Origin: Trichomonas vaginalis G3
Lineage: Eukaryota > Parabasalia > Trichomonadida > Trichomonadidae
Length of the DNA: 64,000 nucleotides
Reading direction: 5' to 3'
Assembly (NCBI RefSeq): GCF_026262505.1
Contig: NC_067204.1
Coordinates: 20,429,300 to 20,493,299, forward strand
Shown: piece after piece, positions 34,314 to 43,336 of the stretch
Numbering within the stretch: position 1 is the first letter of the stretch
Layout: each line of letters starts with the position of its first letter
Translations under genes and position numbers: made by a program
The notes under the pieces: generated by a model
What the model was told of the DNA's origin: nothing
Databases searched by the model: none
The model's input: only the letters and a program-made list of their open reading frames with translations

Positions 34314-34445
34314 TTACGAGTACATATTACTGGACATTTGCAGGCATTGGTTCATCTTCATATTCTCTGTACCTTTCTGCCACGTCAAATAAATAAATGA
34401 CACAATGGAAAAACCTAAAACAAGTAGTCCTATTTCAAACCACAT
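34314..34445 (-). CDS. Single-pass small membrane protein (43 aa)
   Basis: This intact 43-codon frame reads MWFEIGLLVLGFSIVSFIYL, then TWQKGTENMKMNQCLQMSSN and MYS. Residues 3-21 form a clear transmembrane helix. Its ATG directly follows the TAA of the methyltransferase (TAAATG junction), which supports its reality. Short single-helix proteins are common in virion membranes or as holin-like factors. The function here is unknown. Confidence 0.5.
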   Translation of the reverse strand: MWFEIGLLVLGFSIVSFIYLTWQKGTENMKMNQCLQMSSNMYS

Positions 34446-35246
34446 TTACTTACTAGTAAAATTTGCTTTATTGTGACACTTTCTCCAGTTTATAGGACCT
34501 CTCTCATATTCTATCTTGTCATATATAAACTCATAGTCATGTATGTCCTCTAACCATCTCATAACGGTTTCCAAACCACTTTTATCGGATGTAAAGTAAA
34601 AGCATGGATGGTTATGTAAACGTCTAAAGTTTCTAAAGAGTCTCTCAAAGTCCAGTCTACTTGGTATTGAAAATCCATGTGTTATAGAACGGCGGGTCCA
34701 CTATAAAAGAAAACATTTTCCTTGTCTTTATATTTTCATACAACTCTGTCCAATGACATCTCACAAACTCTATACCCTCAATATATTTTTCTATGTCCTC
34801 TTTGAAAACATTTGTATAGTTAAGATATAAAACTTTTGACATAAGTGTTTCAATGTCATGAACTCTTATAGCACCACTATATAATAGTCTAGCAGATATA
34901 CTATCCCAGTCTATATATTCTGCTTTTTTCAAAACCTCTCTCACAATATTTTTCTTATCTAATGGTATACGTTCCATCTTACCTAATAGGTATCTTTTCT
35001 TTTAACTCTTTCAATAATTGTTTGTATCTGGTATATGTTTGAGACGGTCCATATAGTTGTCGAAGTCATTGCATATAATCTTTGAGTCTGGGAATATTGT
35101 ATGGCACAAATGGATATATAGAAACTTCCACCGAACAAATCTACAAATGTTAGACCATTCGGTAGTTTCTTAAGTTCTCTCAATAGAATATCTTTACATC
35201 TACTCTTATTTCCAAAGAACGGTAACGGTGGTTTTGTAAAATTCAT
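34446..35246 (-). pseudogene. D12/Dam-class N6-adenine DNA methyltransferase, frameshifted
   Basis: From ATG 35,246 the sequence reads FTKPPLPFFGNKSRCKDILL, then LPNGLTFVDLFGGS, the SAM-binding motifs X and I (P-x-x-F-x-G-x-K and VDLFGGS). In other frames follow PDSKIICNDFDNYM and SARLLYSGAIRVHDIE, the catalytic DPPF (FSFIVDPPFYNT) and a C-terminus FERLFRNFRRLHNHPCFYFT, ending at TAA 34,446. The motif order and about 265 residues fit the D12 class that methylates adenine in phages and bacteria. At least three frameshifts inactivate it. The box TTTTTATTATT precedes the start. Confidence 0.65.
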
Positions 35247-35289
35247 TTATATATAATAATAAAAATGTTTTTTCCTGAAAAGTGACAGA

Positions 35290-35545
35290 AAAGTGACAAA
35301 ACATTTACGAAGAAGAAGTTTATTTCCTGGACTGTTGTCAAAATGTCATGTTGTCACCATTTTCAAAAAGATGTTAGTTGACCGAGGGACCGAGGGACCT
35401 GGTGACACCTTCAGTTCTTCAAAACATTTACGAAGAAGTCTTGACAAAACATTTACGATGAAATCATGACAAAAACATATACGAAGAAGTCATGACAAAA
35501 CATATACGAAGAAGTCATGACAAAACATGAAAACATATATAATTT
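35290..35545. repeat. Repeats of ACAAAACATTTACGAAGAAGTC type
   Basis: About six copies of ACAAAACATWTACGAAGAAG occur here, four of them in tandem with a 25-bp period (about 35,420-35,530). AAAAGTGACA boxes are nearby. No gene is seen from 35,250 to 35,560. This is the probable edge zone of element A. Confidence 0.55.
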
Positions 35546-35567
35546 GTGAAAAGCGACACATTATATA

Positions 35568-35675
35568 ATGTTTTCGACCCAGAAGAAGGCTTCTCAAAGT
35601 ATACTTCCTTGGAACGCCTGTAACTTTTCCTGTAGCGACGATAGACCCTTACTTGTCCGGACAAAGTTATACTAA
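35568..35675 (+). CDS. Possible very small gene (35 aa)
   Basis: The ATG at 35,568 follows AAAAGCGACACATTATATA, resembling the promoter repeats at 929-1,186. The frame reads MFSTQKKASQSILPWNACNF, then SCSDDRPLLVRTKLY. Only promoter resemblance supports it, and it may be a truncated gene end. Confidence 0.2.
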   Translation: MFSTQKKASQSILPWNACNFSCSDDRPLLVRTKLY

Positions 35676-35722
35676 ACATCTTCAGGGCTAGAGGGCACGA
35701 AGTGCCTGGAGGCCCCACTACC

Positions 35723-35747
35723 TTTTTTTTTTTTTTTTTTTTTTTTT
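35723..35747 (+). repeat. Run of 25 T
   Basis: A pure poly-T tract separates mobile-element-like DNA (left) from host-like intergenic DNA (right). It may mark a junction or an assembly join. Confidence 0.8.
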
Positions 35748-35830
35748 AATTGCGTATTGTACGTTTTTTTCGCAAAACGAAACCCTTATTTAATATTATT
35801 TTGATAATGAAGATTTTATTTTGCAATAAT

Positions 35831-36170
35831 ATAAACGAAATTTTTTACCTTATGAACTCTTGATGGAAATATTCAAATTTAAAATAATAAAGAAAGCCGC
35901 GAGCGAAGCGATCGGCTTAGTTCGAAGATTTTGATTCAAATCTTTGCTGATCTGTAATTCGCGGAAGCCGCGAGCGAATCGAGCGGCTTAGGTCTAAGAT
36001 TTTGATTCAAATCTTTGCTTATATTCCTTAAATTCTTTATGAAACTCGCAACAGTTCCATAAAAAATTTTAAATTCTAAACTGTCGAAATTACCGATCGG
36101 TAATCACACCCTTCACGGGTGTATCACTTTTTACAAGTGTGTCACTTTTAGCTAAAATTACCCCTACTCA
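35831..36170 (+). repeat. Structured 0.34-kb dispersed repeat, copy 1
   Basis: This segment matches 50,392-50,713 in the opposite orientation at high identity. It contains two related halves, each with an AAGCCGCGAGCGAA...CGGCTTA hairpin followed by GATTTTGATTCAAATCTTTGC, then the palindrome ATTACCGATCGGTAAT and the hairpin ACACCC-TTCAC-GGGTGT. This copy has an extra TCACTTTTTACAAGTGTG block. It has no coding frame. It could be a non-autonomous element or a structured RNA gene. Confidence 0.7.
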
Positions 36171-36394
36171 TCAAAGTCAATAATATAGTTTGTGGAATAG
36201 AGAATATGAATTGACTTGCGTTGTAATTTTTGATGACTTATTCATTCGTTCAGTTATTTAGGATTCAACAATAAGAAATTTATATTTTATGTTGTAATGC
36301 ATAATTAATGGGTGTTATAATCTTACATGGATGTAGATTTTGTATTGGTATTAGGAGAAATAGAAATTATTTCAGAAAAATAAACAAATTTATT

Positions 36395-37570
36395 TTATGT
36401 TAAATACAAAACATCATTAGCAATACGGAGTTGTCCGCCAACACCATATATAGTCAACTGTCTATAGAATTTACACATTTTATCAGAATCTTTTTCAAGA
36501 GCAACATTTCCAACGAGATTCACAGAATAAAATATTCCGCAGACAAGATTTATGCTCTTGCTTTCAATTCTGCCTGAAAAACCGCTCGGAAATATTACTT
36601 TTTGGGTGGATGATATATTTACACTTCCCTGAGTGACAGATTCTCCTGGTTCCTTGCGGCTAAGGTTCTGATTGTATGATATGAGTGCAGCAAGAGGTTC
36701 TTGACGTGAACAATTCCTGATTATGAAGCTGAAACAAGCATTTTGCAAATAGAAGTCACTTGTTGAGCCAATATCATTATTTTGTGCTGACCAAAATTTA
36801 TCTAAGAAGGATTCAACCTCTGAATCCCCTTGGGAACTTCTATTTTCATATCTATTTGATTTTGGTTGAGGAGGAGGAATTTCAATCTCTGGTATGTCTT
36901 TTGGATTTGTAACATCTGGAAAACCGTTCTCATCTTCGTTGTAAAGTGATCCTAACTCTAATCCGTTGAATCTAATGATCATTCCTTTCATTTTCTCGGT
37001 TAATTGTGTGGTATCTTGGATAGGATTCTTGTCAAGAATAACAGCCTTCAAATTCGGAATGAAATTATGTAATTTTGTGAAAACATTCACATTAGAGATT
37101 CTATTATTAGTTAAATTAAGAATATCAACTTCAAAACCAAATTTTCGAGAAAATGATCCGATGAAAAAGAATAAGAGTTGAAGATCAACGTAATAATTTG
37201 CATTAAATAAAGGAAGATGCGATCTAATATCTGTTAAGTCAAACATTTTGTCTGTATAACTATTTTTAAGATAGTCTACGATTTGTGAATGCAATTCCCT
37301 GTATTTTTCCATATTATATTGAGTAATTAATAAAGAAGTTTCATTATAACTGATTCCATTGAGATTAATAACTCCATTCATGTCTTTTGCATTCTTGAAT
37401 TTAATGCATAAGAAATTTTTGAATTTAATTGGTTCATTATCAACGGAAAAACTGTGATTATACCGTTTTGTGAATTCCTTTGAGATAAATTCAAATGTTT
37501 CATCTTTAGACAATTTTGGTCCCGCATCAATTATCACACTAAATTCAGTTGGTTCTTTATGAGGATGCAT
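36395..37570 (-). CDS. NXF1/TAP/Mex67-like mRNA export factor (391 aa)
   Basis: The ATG at 37,570 is preceded by AAAAAGTGCCAAA. Domain order by eye: an N-terminal RRM-like part (residues 5-90, TEFSVIIDAGPKLSKDETFE), a leucine-rich-repeat block (about 140-205, VDILNLTNNRISNV and NLKAVILDKNPIQD), a Pro-rich linker (EIEIPPPQPKSN), and an NTF2-like domain (about 245-391, VESFLDKFWSAQNND, NACFSFIIRNCSRQ). This RRM-LRR-NTF2L order is that of NXF family mRNA exporters, which act at the nuclear pore. The UBA domain common at the C-terminus is not seen, so the protein is shorter than the animal relatives. Confidence 0.6.
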   Translation of the reverse strand: MHPHKEPTEFSVIIDAGPKLSKDETFEFISKEFTKRYNHSFSVDNEPIKFKNFLCIKFKNAKDMNGVINLNGISYNETSLLITQYNMEKYRELHSQIVDYLKNSYTDKMFDLTDIRSHLPLFNANYYVDLQLLFFFIGSFSRKFGFEVDILNLTNNRISNVNVFTKLHNFIPNLKAVILDKNPIQDTTQLTEKMKGMIIRFNGLELGSLYNEDENGFPDVTNPKDIPEIEIPPPQPKSNRYENRSSQGDSEVESFLDKFWSAQNNDIGSTSDFYLQNACFSFIIRNCSRQEPLAALISYNQNLSRKEPGESVTQGSVNISSTQKVIFPSGFSGRIESKSINLVCGIFYSVNLVGNVALEKDSDKMCKFYRQLTIYGVGGQLRIANDVLYLT

Positions 37571-37646
37571 TTTGGCACTTTTTTGATATGAATGGTGTGA
37601 TATGAATAACTACATTTATTAGTTCTTAATTGAAAAAAAATGTAAA

Positions 37647-37717
37647 GCACCGCTGGTCTAATGGTAGAATTTCACCTTGCCAAGGTGGGGGCCCGGGTTC
37701 GATTCCCGGGCGGTGCA
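37647..37717 (+). tRNA. tRNA-Gly (GCC)
   Basis: This 71-nt sequence has acceptor stem GCACCGC/GCGGTGC, A-box GGTCTAATGGT, anticodon loop TTGCCAA (GCC) and T arm CCGGG-TTCGATT-CCCGG, with discriminator A. It is a canonical tRNA-Gly without CCA, as usual for eukaryotic genes. Confidence 0.95.
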
Positions 37718-39109
37718 TTCATTTTTAAATATATTTTTTGTTAAATCTCTCGTTATCATACGCTTTTCGAGAGTATTCTTAAGTTTAGTTGCTTCAACTT
37801 TTGAATAAAAATGGTTATGATGGCATTTTTATCTTATAGTATCAAACACTGACGATATATCATTAAGGGTCCACTATAAGGCCAAATAAGACCTATCGTC
37901 GTCCCAAAAATATTGCTCAAGATGGTGTTTTTACTAAGGCCCAAAACTTAAAAAAACACAAAAAAATTAACTTTACTCTTTTGAGATCCTTATCAGATGT
38001 GCAACAATTTGATGCAGTATCGCAATTCGAATCCGATTTTTTAATGTAGATGTACTCTAACATTCTTGAAAAAATGCAAAATGATATTAATCAAGCTTTT
38101 CATTTCTGTATCATACACGAAACAAAATCATTCATTATACTAAAATTTATCAAAGTTTGAATAATGAAAAAAATAATATCTAAATTTTTACATTGAGTCG
38201 GCTATTGATATGGTCAATATTAAATCGTTTAAAAATGGGCATTGGCCAGAATAATACCCACTAAAATACACATTTTTTAAAATTTTATCAATTTGTTTTG
38301 GTATATCTTTATGATAATGAATAAAATGCTTATCTTTCATAAGTCAATACATAATTTATGCTGAAACACAAAAAATAACACGAAAATTTTTGGCCAACAT
38401 TTCAAAACGAAGGATAATGCTTTGAATATATAAACAATAATACTTTGTCTAGAGAATTAAATTTGTGCTATCCAATTGTCAATTCTTTGAATTTTTTATA
38501 AAATGCACGATATTCCGGCATTAGCCTCAATAAATATAAACTACATGCATCACAATATTAGGATGTAATGGCATTAAAGCGAATTTCCTAATTTCTTCTC
38601 AATTAAATTCCTAGAAAAACTTAGGAATTAATGATTGGAAATAGGTCAAAAAAATTCCTAATATAAAATTTATACTTAAATTAAAATCAAAATTCGAAAA
38701 TATCTATTTTTCAAAACACGCATCCAGAAGCAAAAAAATAGGAAAAAATCATGTTCTTATAAAACTCGCTGATTTTGCAATTTTTATGTGATTTGAAGTG
38801 ATAGAATGTATTATCATCTTACTAAAACATATACTTTATTGTTAGATTCACAAAATATTAATCAGAACACTAGGAAAAGTGGATTTTCGAAAAAAGACAA
38901 TAATGATTATTTGCAAATCGCCTCTCAATTTTGAGAGACTTTCAATTTTTACATTGGACCCTTAAGCAATCTCAATATCATTTTTCACTGACAAAAGTAA
39001 AGAATATTTTAGAAATAGAAAGTTTATCAATGTTTTTATAAATCGAATAAATTCGGAATAAATTTTAAACTATTCATAAATCAATAATTATATTTAATAT
39101 AAATGTGCA
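37718..39109. other. 1.4-kb gene-free region with a possible inverted-repeat relic
   Basis: No convincing frame is present. TTAAGGGTCCA at about 37,863 and its complement TGGACCCTTAA at about 38,955 face each other over 1.1 kb and may be the ends of a decayed small transposon. The interior is AT-rich without coding signals. Confidence 0.4.
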
Positions 39110-39180
39110 GCACCGCTGGTCTAATGGTAGAATTTCACCTTGCCAAGGTGGGGGTCCGGATTCGATTCCCGGGCGGTGCA
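39110..39180 (+). tRNA. tRNA-Gly (GCC) copy with damaged T arm
   Basis: This differs from the first copy at few sites, in the GGGGCCC-to-GGGGTCC region and CCGGG-to-CCGGA at the base next to the T loop. That second change breaks the conserved G53-C61 pair and the B box (GATTCGATTCC in place of GGTTCGATTCC). The acceptor stem, D arm and anticodon are intact. It may be a weak or dead gene. Confidence 0.75.
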
Positions 39181-39239
39181 TTACTTTTTCTTTATTTTTG
39201 GAATAAAAGTGACAATATTTAATTAAATAACGTATAATA

Positions 39240-40439
39240 ATGACTTTTCGATATACTCCTGAGGAAATTGAGGAGTTATGCAAGATTCCTCCATGGACTG
39301 ATAGTCCACTTGACAAGCAGAATAAATTAATTTATGATCAAGTTCCTTTAACTAGAAAATGCATTGTCGACCAATGTTTGTTTTGGTGCGACGTAGCTCA
39401 AAGATTCAAACATAACTTACATTTTAAGAGAAAACACCCTACAGATTCACAAAATCCTAATGCTTCAGATCCCTATGGTGAATTCATTGTAGGTATTGTT
39501 GGATGTGGCTCTGTAGGATCAAAATTCGTAAAAGAATTGCTCAAGCGTGAAATTGTTAGACCTGAACAAATTAGAATCTCTTCTCGAACTCCATCAAGAG
39601 CAAAACAACGCTGTGGACTTGAAGTCGTACAAAATAACGTCGAAGTCGCTTCTCATTGCACAATTCTCTTTTTGTTTGTGTTACCATTTCATTTTAGAAA
39701 CTTTTCAAGAGAAATTAGAGATGCAATTCAAGGTTCAAGACCTTTAGTCGTATCTTCTCTTGCAGGCTTCACACCTATGTACTTACAGCGCGCTCTTAAT
39801 ACTCCATTTTTGATTACAACGGGAGTTGATATGGATACAATCAAAGCTGCAGCTCAGCATCTTGATGAAGAATTCCCACTTGCATCATTTGCTACTGGTG
39901 AAGAACTTGTTCACTTCCAAGAATACTTTGTTGGTGTTTTTCAAGAAGTTAATCAACAAAATTCAAAATTAACCTTTTCTGATTTAAATCCTCAACAACC
40001 TGAACAAGATTTGAAGAATGCATATAATCCATTCCAAGCCACCATTAGTAATCCAAAAACTCTTGCAAGATTACATCGCGCTTCTTTTGCAGCAGAAAGC
40101 CTTGCAAACTGCGGAATTGACTTCTTAAATTCGACTATTACTGCTCTAAAGGATTGGATTTCACTGGATCCTGCTTATACAAGAATTCAAATTAAAGAAG
40201 AGACTTACAACAAACTTTGGGCAAGAAGTTTTATACCATTGTCATCTCTTACACGTGTTGAATCTATCTATACTTCAGGAGCTGTTGAACAGCAACTTCC
40301 AGTAAGATTTATGCTTAAAAGAGCTTTTATTCGTTCCCTTCTTGGAAATGCTCTTGGAATGAATATTCAATCAGAGCAAAAGGTTTCTCAGGGAATGCCT
40401 CTGCAGATTCCTTCAGAAGAAAGGCCGGAACAAAAATAA
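39240..40439 (+). CDS. NOXRED1-like NADP-binding oxidoreductase (399 aa)
   Basis: After an 80-residue N-terminal region, a Rossmann fold opens with FIVGIVGCGSVGSKFVKELL (G-x-G-x-x-G at residues 85-95) and continues IRISSRTPSRAK, which carries a basic patch fitting NADP(H), as in pyrroline-5-carboxylate reductase-like enzymes. VVSSLAGFTPMYLQ and ITTGVDMDTIKAAA fit the next strands. The extended N-terminus and C-terminal helical part match the NADP-dependent oxidoreductase domain-containing protein 1 group better than true proline synthesis enzymes. The substrate is unknown. An AGTGACA box lies upstream. Confidence 0.6.
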   Translation: MTFRYTPEEIEELCKIPPWTDSPLDKQNKLIYDQVPLTRKCIVDQCLFWCDVAQRFKHNLHFKRKHPTDSQNPNASDPYGEFIVGIVGCGSVGSKFVKELLKREIVRPEQIRISSRTPSRAKQRCGLEVVQNNVEVASHCTILFLFVLPFHFRNFSREIRDAIQGSRPLVVSSLAGFTPMYLQRALNTPFLITTGVDMDTIKAAAQHLDEEFPLASFATGEELVHFQEYFVGVFQEVNQQNSKLTFSDLNPQQPEQDLKNAYNPFQATISNPKTLARLHRASFAAESLANCGIDFLNSTITALKDWISLDPAYTRIQIKEETYNKLWARSFIPLSSLTRVESIYTSGAVEQQLPVRFMLKRAFIRSLLGNALGMNIQSEQKVSQGMPLQIPSEERPEQK

Positions 40440-40741
40440 TTTTAATCTTCATTTACTTTTTCTTTTTTTGTGTTATGTTTAAATATTGTATGATATATTT
40501 TTCTATAATTCTCATTGGATATTCAACAATTTTCTGTTTTCCTTATACATAATTTTTAAATCAGTTGAATTGTGTATTACACTTGGAAAACAGACTTATT
40601 TTGAGTAAATATTAACTTTATTATATATAACAAAACAAAAAAGGATCATGAAATAAAAAATACAAATTCTTTTCTGCTTATTTCAGATTTTCTAACTGAA
40701 CAAATGCAGAAAATAATATCTATGAATGTGTGTGAACTGTG
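40440..40741. other. Intergenic region without gene
   Basis: This 0.3-kb AT-rich spacer lies between two convergent genes. I see no frame, RNA gene or repeat in it. Confidence 0.6.
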
Positions 40742-41941
40742 TTATTTTTGTGATTTTTGCAAATCATCATATAACTTCAAATAATAGCTTGCATGCTGAT
40801 AAACTTCATTGTCATCTGATTGTAATAATTCCGAAGCATTATGTATGCATTCTTCAGTAAAATACCTAAGTTTTATCAATGATATCAAGCTAAGCATTAA
40901 GATATCATGGTTTTCATAAGTAAGTGATTCTTCAATGATACCAAACAGATCATCTGTCATATTCTGGCAATTTGTAGTCATTATTATTTGTAATATGACT
41001 TTTAATGTTGAAATTTTAATATTAAATTCTGAACTTCTATACAAATCAATAAATCTATCCATATATGGAAGTAATTTGTTTCCCCATGGCGATCCAGCAA
41101 TGAGAAGTAAGAGAGCAAGAGATAATAATAAATTGTTTGATTCAATCAAACCTTGAAGAACAATTTGTTTTCCAGCTAACAATCCACAGAAATCATCGTT
41201 ATCAGATGCTAATTCTAGCAATAGTAAAAGAACTTGTTTGTTATATGGAGAAAAGTCATCTGAAAATAGCTTATCAATATCTAAAATGAATATATCTTGC
41301 TTTGCTAGAATTTGATGACATTTAAAAAGTATTATATCTAAATCATTGATACCGGTTGGGAATTTAGTTAATTGAAGTATTTCAACAACCATACTGTTTT
41401 CGGTTCTCTGTATGAGTTTATAAATTTGGTGTATTAAAACTGAAAAGAGTTGTTTGTTTTGAGTTTTTAATTCTTGCTCAAAAAATGGACCAAAATAATC
41501 AAAATAGTCTGAGTCTATTGTGCAAATACATGTAACAAGTCTAATTATATCAATTTTTAGTTGGTCTGAGTTAATTAAATCCAAATAAGACAGTGTTTTC
41601 TCTTTGATGTTCGAGAGATCAACAATTTCTAAGTTTGTTTCATCTGATGCATGTTCCATTATGTATATAAGTACTCTCATTGCTGCTTGTGAAATTTGTT
41701 GATTTTCATCATTATATAATTCGACAAATGTTTTAAGGAGCGATTCTTGGCATATGTAATCCTCTGGAAATTCTTCTAATGACTGTAAATAGAATGGAAG
41801 ATCTAAAAATTGCTTTTTATCAATGAAAGACCATTCAACGACCTTTTTTAAATTATCATATGCCTTTAATTCCTTTTCGTTATCAAGTATTGGATAGGCT
41901 TCATCACATTTATGATTTTCTTGACCTTCTTTATATTCCAT
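40742..41941 (-). CDS. ARM/HEAT-type helical repeat protein (399 aa)
   Basis: The ATG at 41,941 follows CAAAAATT. The protein is nearly all helical with 40-residue periodicity: AAMRVLIYIMEHASDETN, LKIDIIRLVTCICTIDSD, NKQVLLLLLELASDNDDF, LLLSLALLLLIAGSPWGN and IKISTLKVILQIIMTTNC. Each looks like the hydrophobic helix of an armadillo repeat. Such scaffolds bind peptides. No catalytic motif is present. T. vaginalis has many such proteins, and the partner is unknown. Confidence 0.6.
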   Translation of the reverse strand: MEYKEGQENHKCDEAYPILDNEKELKAYDNLKKVVEWSFIDKKQFLDLPFYLQSLEEFPEDYICQESLLKTFVELYNDENQQISQAAMRVLIYIMEHASDETNLEIVDLSNIKEKTLSYLDLINSDQLKIDIIRLVTCICTIDSDYFDYFGPFFEQELKTQNKQLFSVLIHQIYKLIQRTENSMVVEILQLTKFPTGINDLDIILFKCHQILAKQDIFILDIDKLFSDDFSPYNKQVLLLLLELASDNDDFCGLLAGKQIVLQGLIESNNLLLSLALLLLIAGSPWGNKLLPYMDRFIDLYRSSEFNIKISTLKVILQIIMTTNCQNMTDDLFGIIEESLTYENHDILMLSLISLIKLRYFTEECIHNASELLQSDDNEVYQHASYYLKLYDDLQKSQK

Positions 41942-41949
41942 AATTTTTG

Positions 41950-42150
41950 TTACAAATTTCGAAAAAGTGCACGTTTATTATTTTCTAAAGTTGAAAATAG
42001 GCCATGATTGCAATACAAATCAAATGCTTGTCTGGGATCATAGTTTTTAAAACATATTGTAATAATTAAACTGAATAGCATTATAAGCCTGGATTCTTTT
42101 ATTATAACGGAAAAAGCAGATGAATATTCATTTGAATGTTTGTCATTCAT
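41950..42150 (-). CDS. Possible short frame upstream of the ARM gene (66 aa)
   Basis: The frame reads MNDKHSNEYSSAFSVIIKES, then LIMLFSLIITICFKNYDP and QAFDLYCNHGLFSTLENN. Its helical character resembles one ARM unit, and it ends 9 bp before the ARM gene start on the same strand. It may be a gene fragment or a lost N-terminal piece. Support is weak. Confidence 0.25.
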   Translation of the reverse strand: MNDKHSNEYSSAFSVIIKESRLIMLFSLIITICFKNYDPRQAFDLYCNHGLFSTLENNKRALFRNL

Positions 42151-42772
42151 TTAGTACTTGTATTAAGGAGTTTAAGATGTGGTCAGGTTCTTTTGAGTAA
42201 GTTCAAGAAACTTAATTACCTTAAGATTGGATAGAAAATACTAGATTATCTCTGATCGCGTAATTCACACATATATTTCATATTTCCATAAATATCCGAT
42301 TCAAATATTAGATATTACGTCTGGATAAAGAGGAAAAAAAAATCAATATTAACAAAAAATGAAATATAACGTGGCATAAATGCGTAATATAAATACTTTA
42401 TTTCATACAATAGTAGATTATTCACTTAAAATATAAAAAGTTTCAATATTTTATAAAGTGAAATAAAAATTCTGAAAGATTTTAAAAGAATTTTGTAAGT
42501 GATGATATGTTTCCTGGATGCTTGAATAAGGACTGTTGGTCTCGTTCGATGAAATTAACATATTGCTTAATCATTTCTTGGATTATTCGTTTTCAAGAAG
42601 TTTAATTAGAATTCCTAGCTTGTTCTTACAAATGTAAGCTTTATAGAATGCGGTTCTTTACCCAAAGTCAATGAGTTCAATGAAAAAACTCTATAAAAGG
42701 AAATAAAAAATATCTCAAAAAAATATATATAAATGTAAACTAACTTTACAAAAAATAAAATAAAAATAATAG
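42151..42772. other. Intergenic region without gene
   Basis: This 0.6-kb AT-rich region lies before the EF-hand gene. No frame, RNA gene or clear repeat was seen. Confidence 0.6.
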
Positions 42773-43336
42773 ATGACGGTGAAAGAAGTATCCGAAAAGC
42801 TGCGTCGCTTGATTAACGAGAAATATACAATTGACCAAGTGGGTAAGGTACTATCGGCCGCCGATCAAAACCACGATGGTTATATTGATCAGAAAGAAAA
42901 TTTTGCCCAAGTTATGCGTGAACTTGGCATTCAACTCACCGATCGCGAAACACGTAGTGCGGCAAAAGCACTCGGAGCAACAGAGCAAGGAATTCGTATT
43001 GATACTTTCTTGGCATTCTTCAGCCCTGCAATTCCTAAAGAAAGAATGAAATTTATACAAGACGCCTACAAAAAACTTGATACCGATGGTGATGATGTTG
43101 TAGATATTGACGAGCTCGTTACTCGCTTCGGAGATGGAGACTTTGTTAATTTCTTCGGCAGAAGAATGACAAAAGAAATGTTTAAATCACACATGATGAA
43201 ATGCTTTGATGCTGATAGAGATGGAAAGTTCCAACTTTCTGGATTTAGTACATATTTCCAAGAATATAGCCAATATATTAAGTCTGATGAAGAATGGGCA
43301 AATGTTATGAATGGAATGTGGGGATTAGCCCAGTAA
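42773..43336 (+). CDS. EF-hand calcium-binding protein, calcyphosin/calmodulin-like (187 aa)
   Basis: Canonical EF loops lie at residues 31-42 (DQNHDGYIDQKE), 103-114 (DTDGDDVVDIDE) and 146-157 (DADRDGKFQLSG). The second hand (around ALGATEQGIRIDTF) has lost its ligands. Helices flank each loop. Four hands in about 187 residues without a membrane or catalytic domain suggest a calcium sensor. Base composition is less AT-rich than the surroundings, as for well-expressed genes in this organism. Confidence 0.85.
   Translation: MTVKEVSEKLRRLINEKYTIDQVGKVLSAADQNHDGYIDQKENFAQVMRELGIQLTDRETRSAAKALGATEQGIRIDTFLAFFSPAIPKERMKFIQDAYKKLDTDGDDVVDIDELVTRFGDGDFVNFFGRRMTKEMFKSHMMKCFDADRDGKFQLSGFSTYFQEYSQYIKSDEEWANVMNGMWGLAQ

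Larger units (their letters stand above)
1..35750. mobile_element. Element A: outer, decayed Maverick/Polinton-like DNA (limits uncertain)
   Basis: This is the mobile DNA that surrounds the intact inner element. Its supported gene content is an exonuclease-less PolB, small structural-type genes, integrase, fibre, a capsid-type gene cut in two by the inner insertion, small genes and a D12 methyltransferase. That core runs 4,849-11,177 and 33,070-35,246. The gene style (TTTTTAT or TTTACTGAG boxes just before ATG, tiny spacers) matches the inner element. The stretches 1-4,850 and 35,250-35,750 use AAAAGTGACA/TGTCATTTTT boxes instead and carry different tandem repeats, so they may be the ends of A or a separate element. 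No terminal repeat or target duplication for A was seen. The left end may lie outside the window. Confidence 0.6.
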
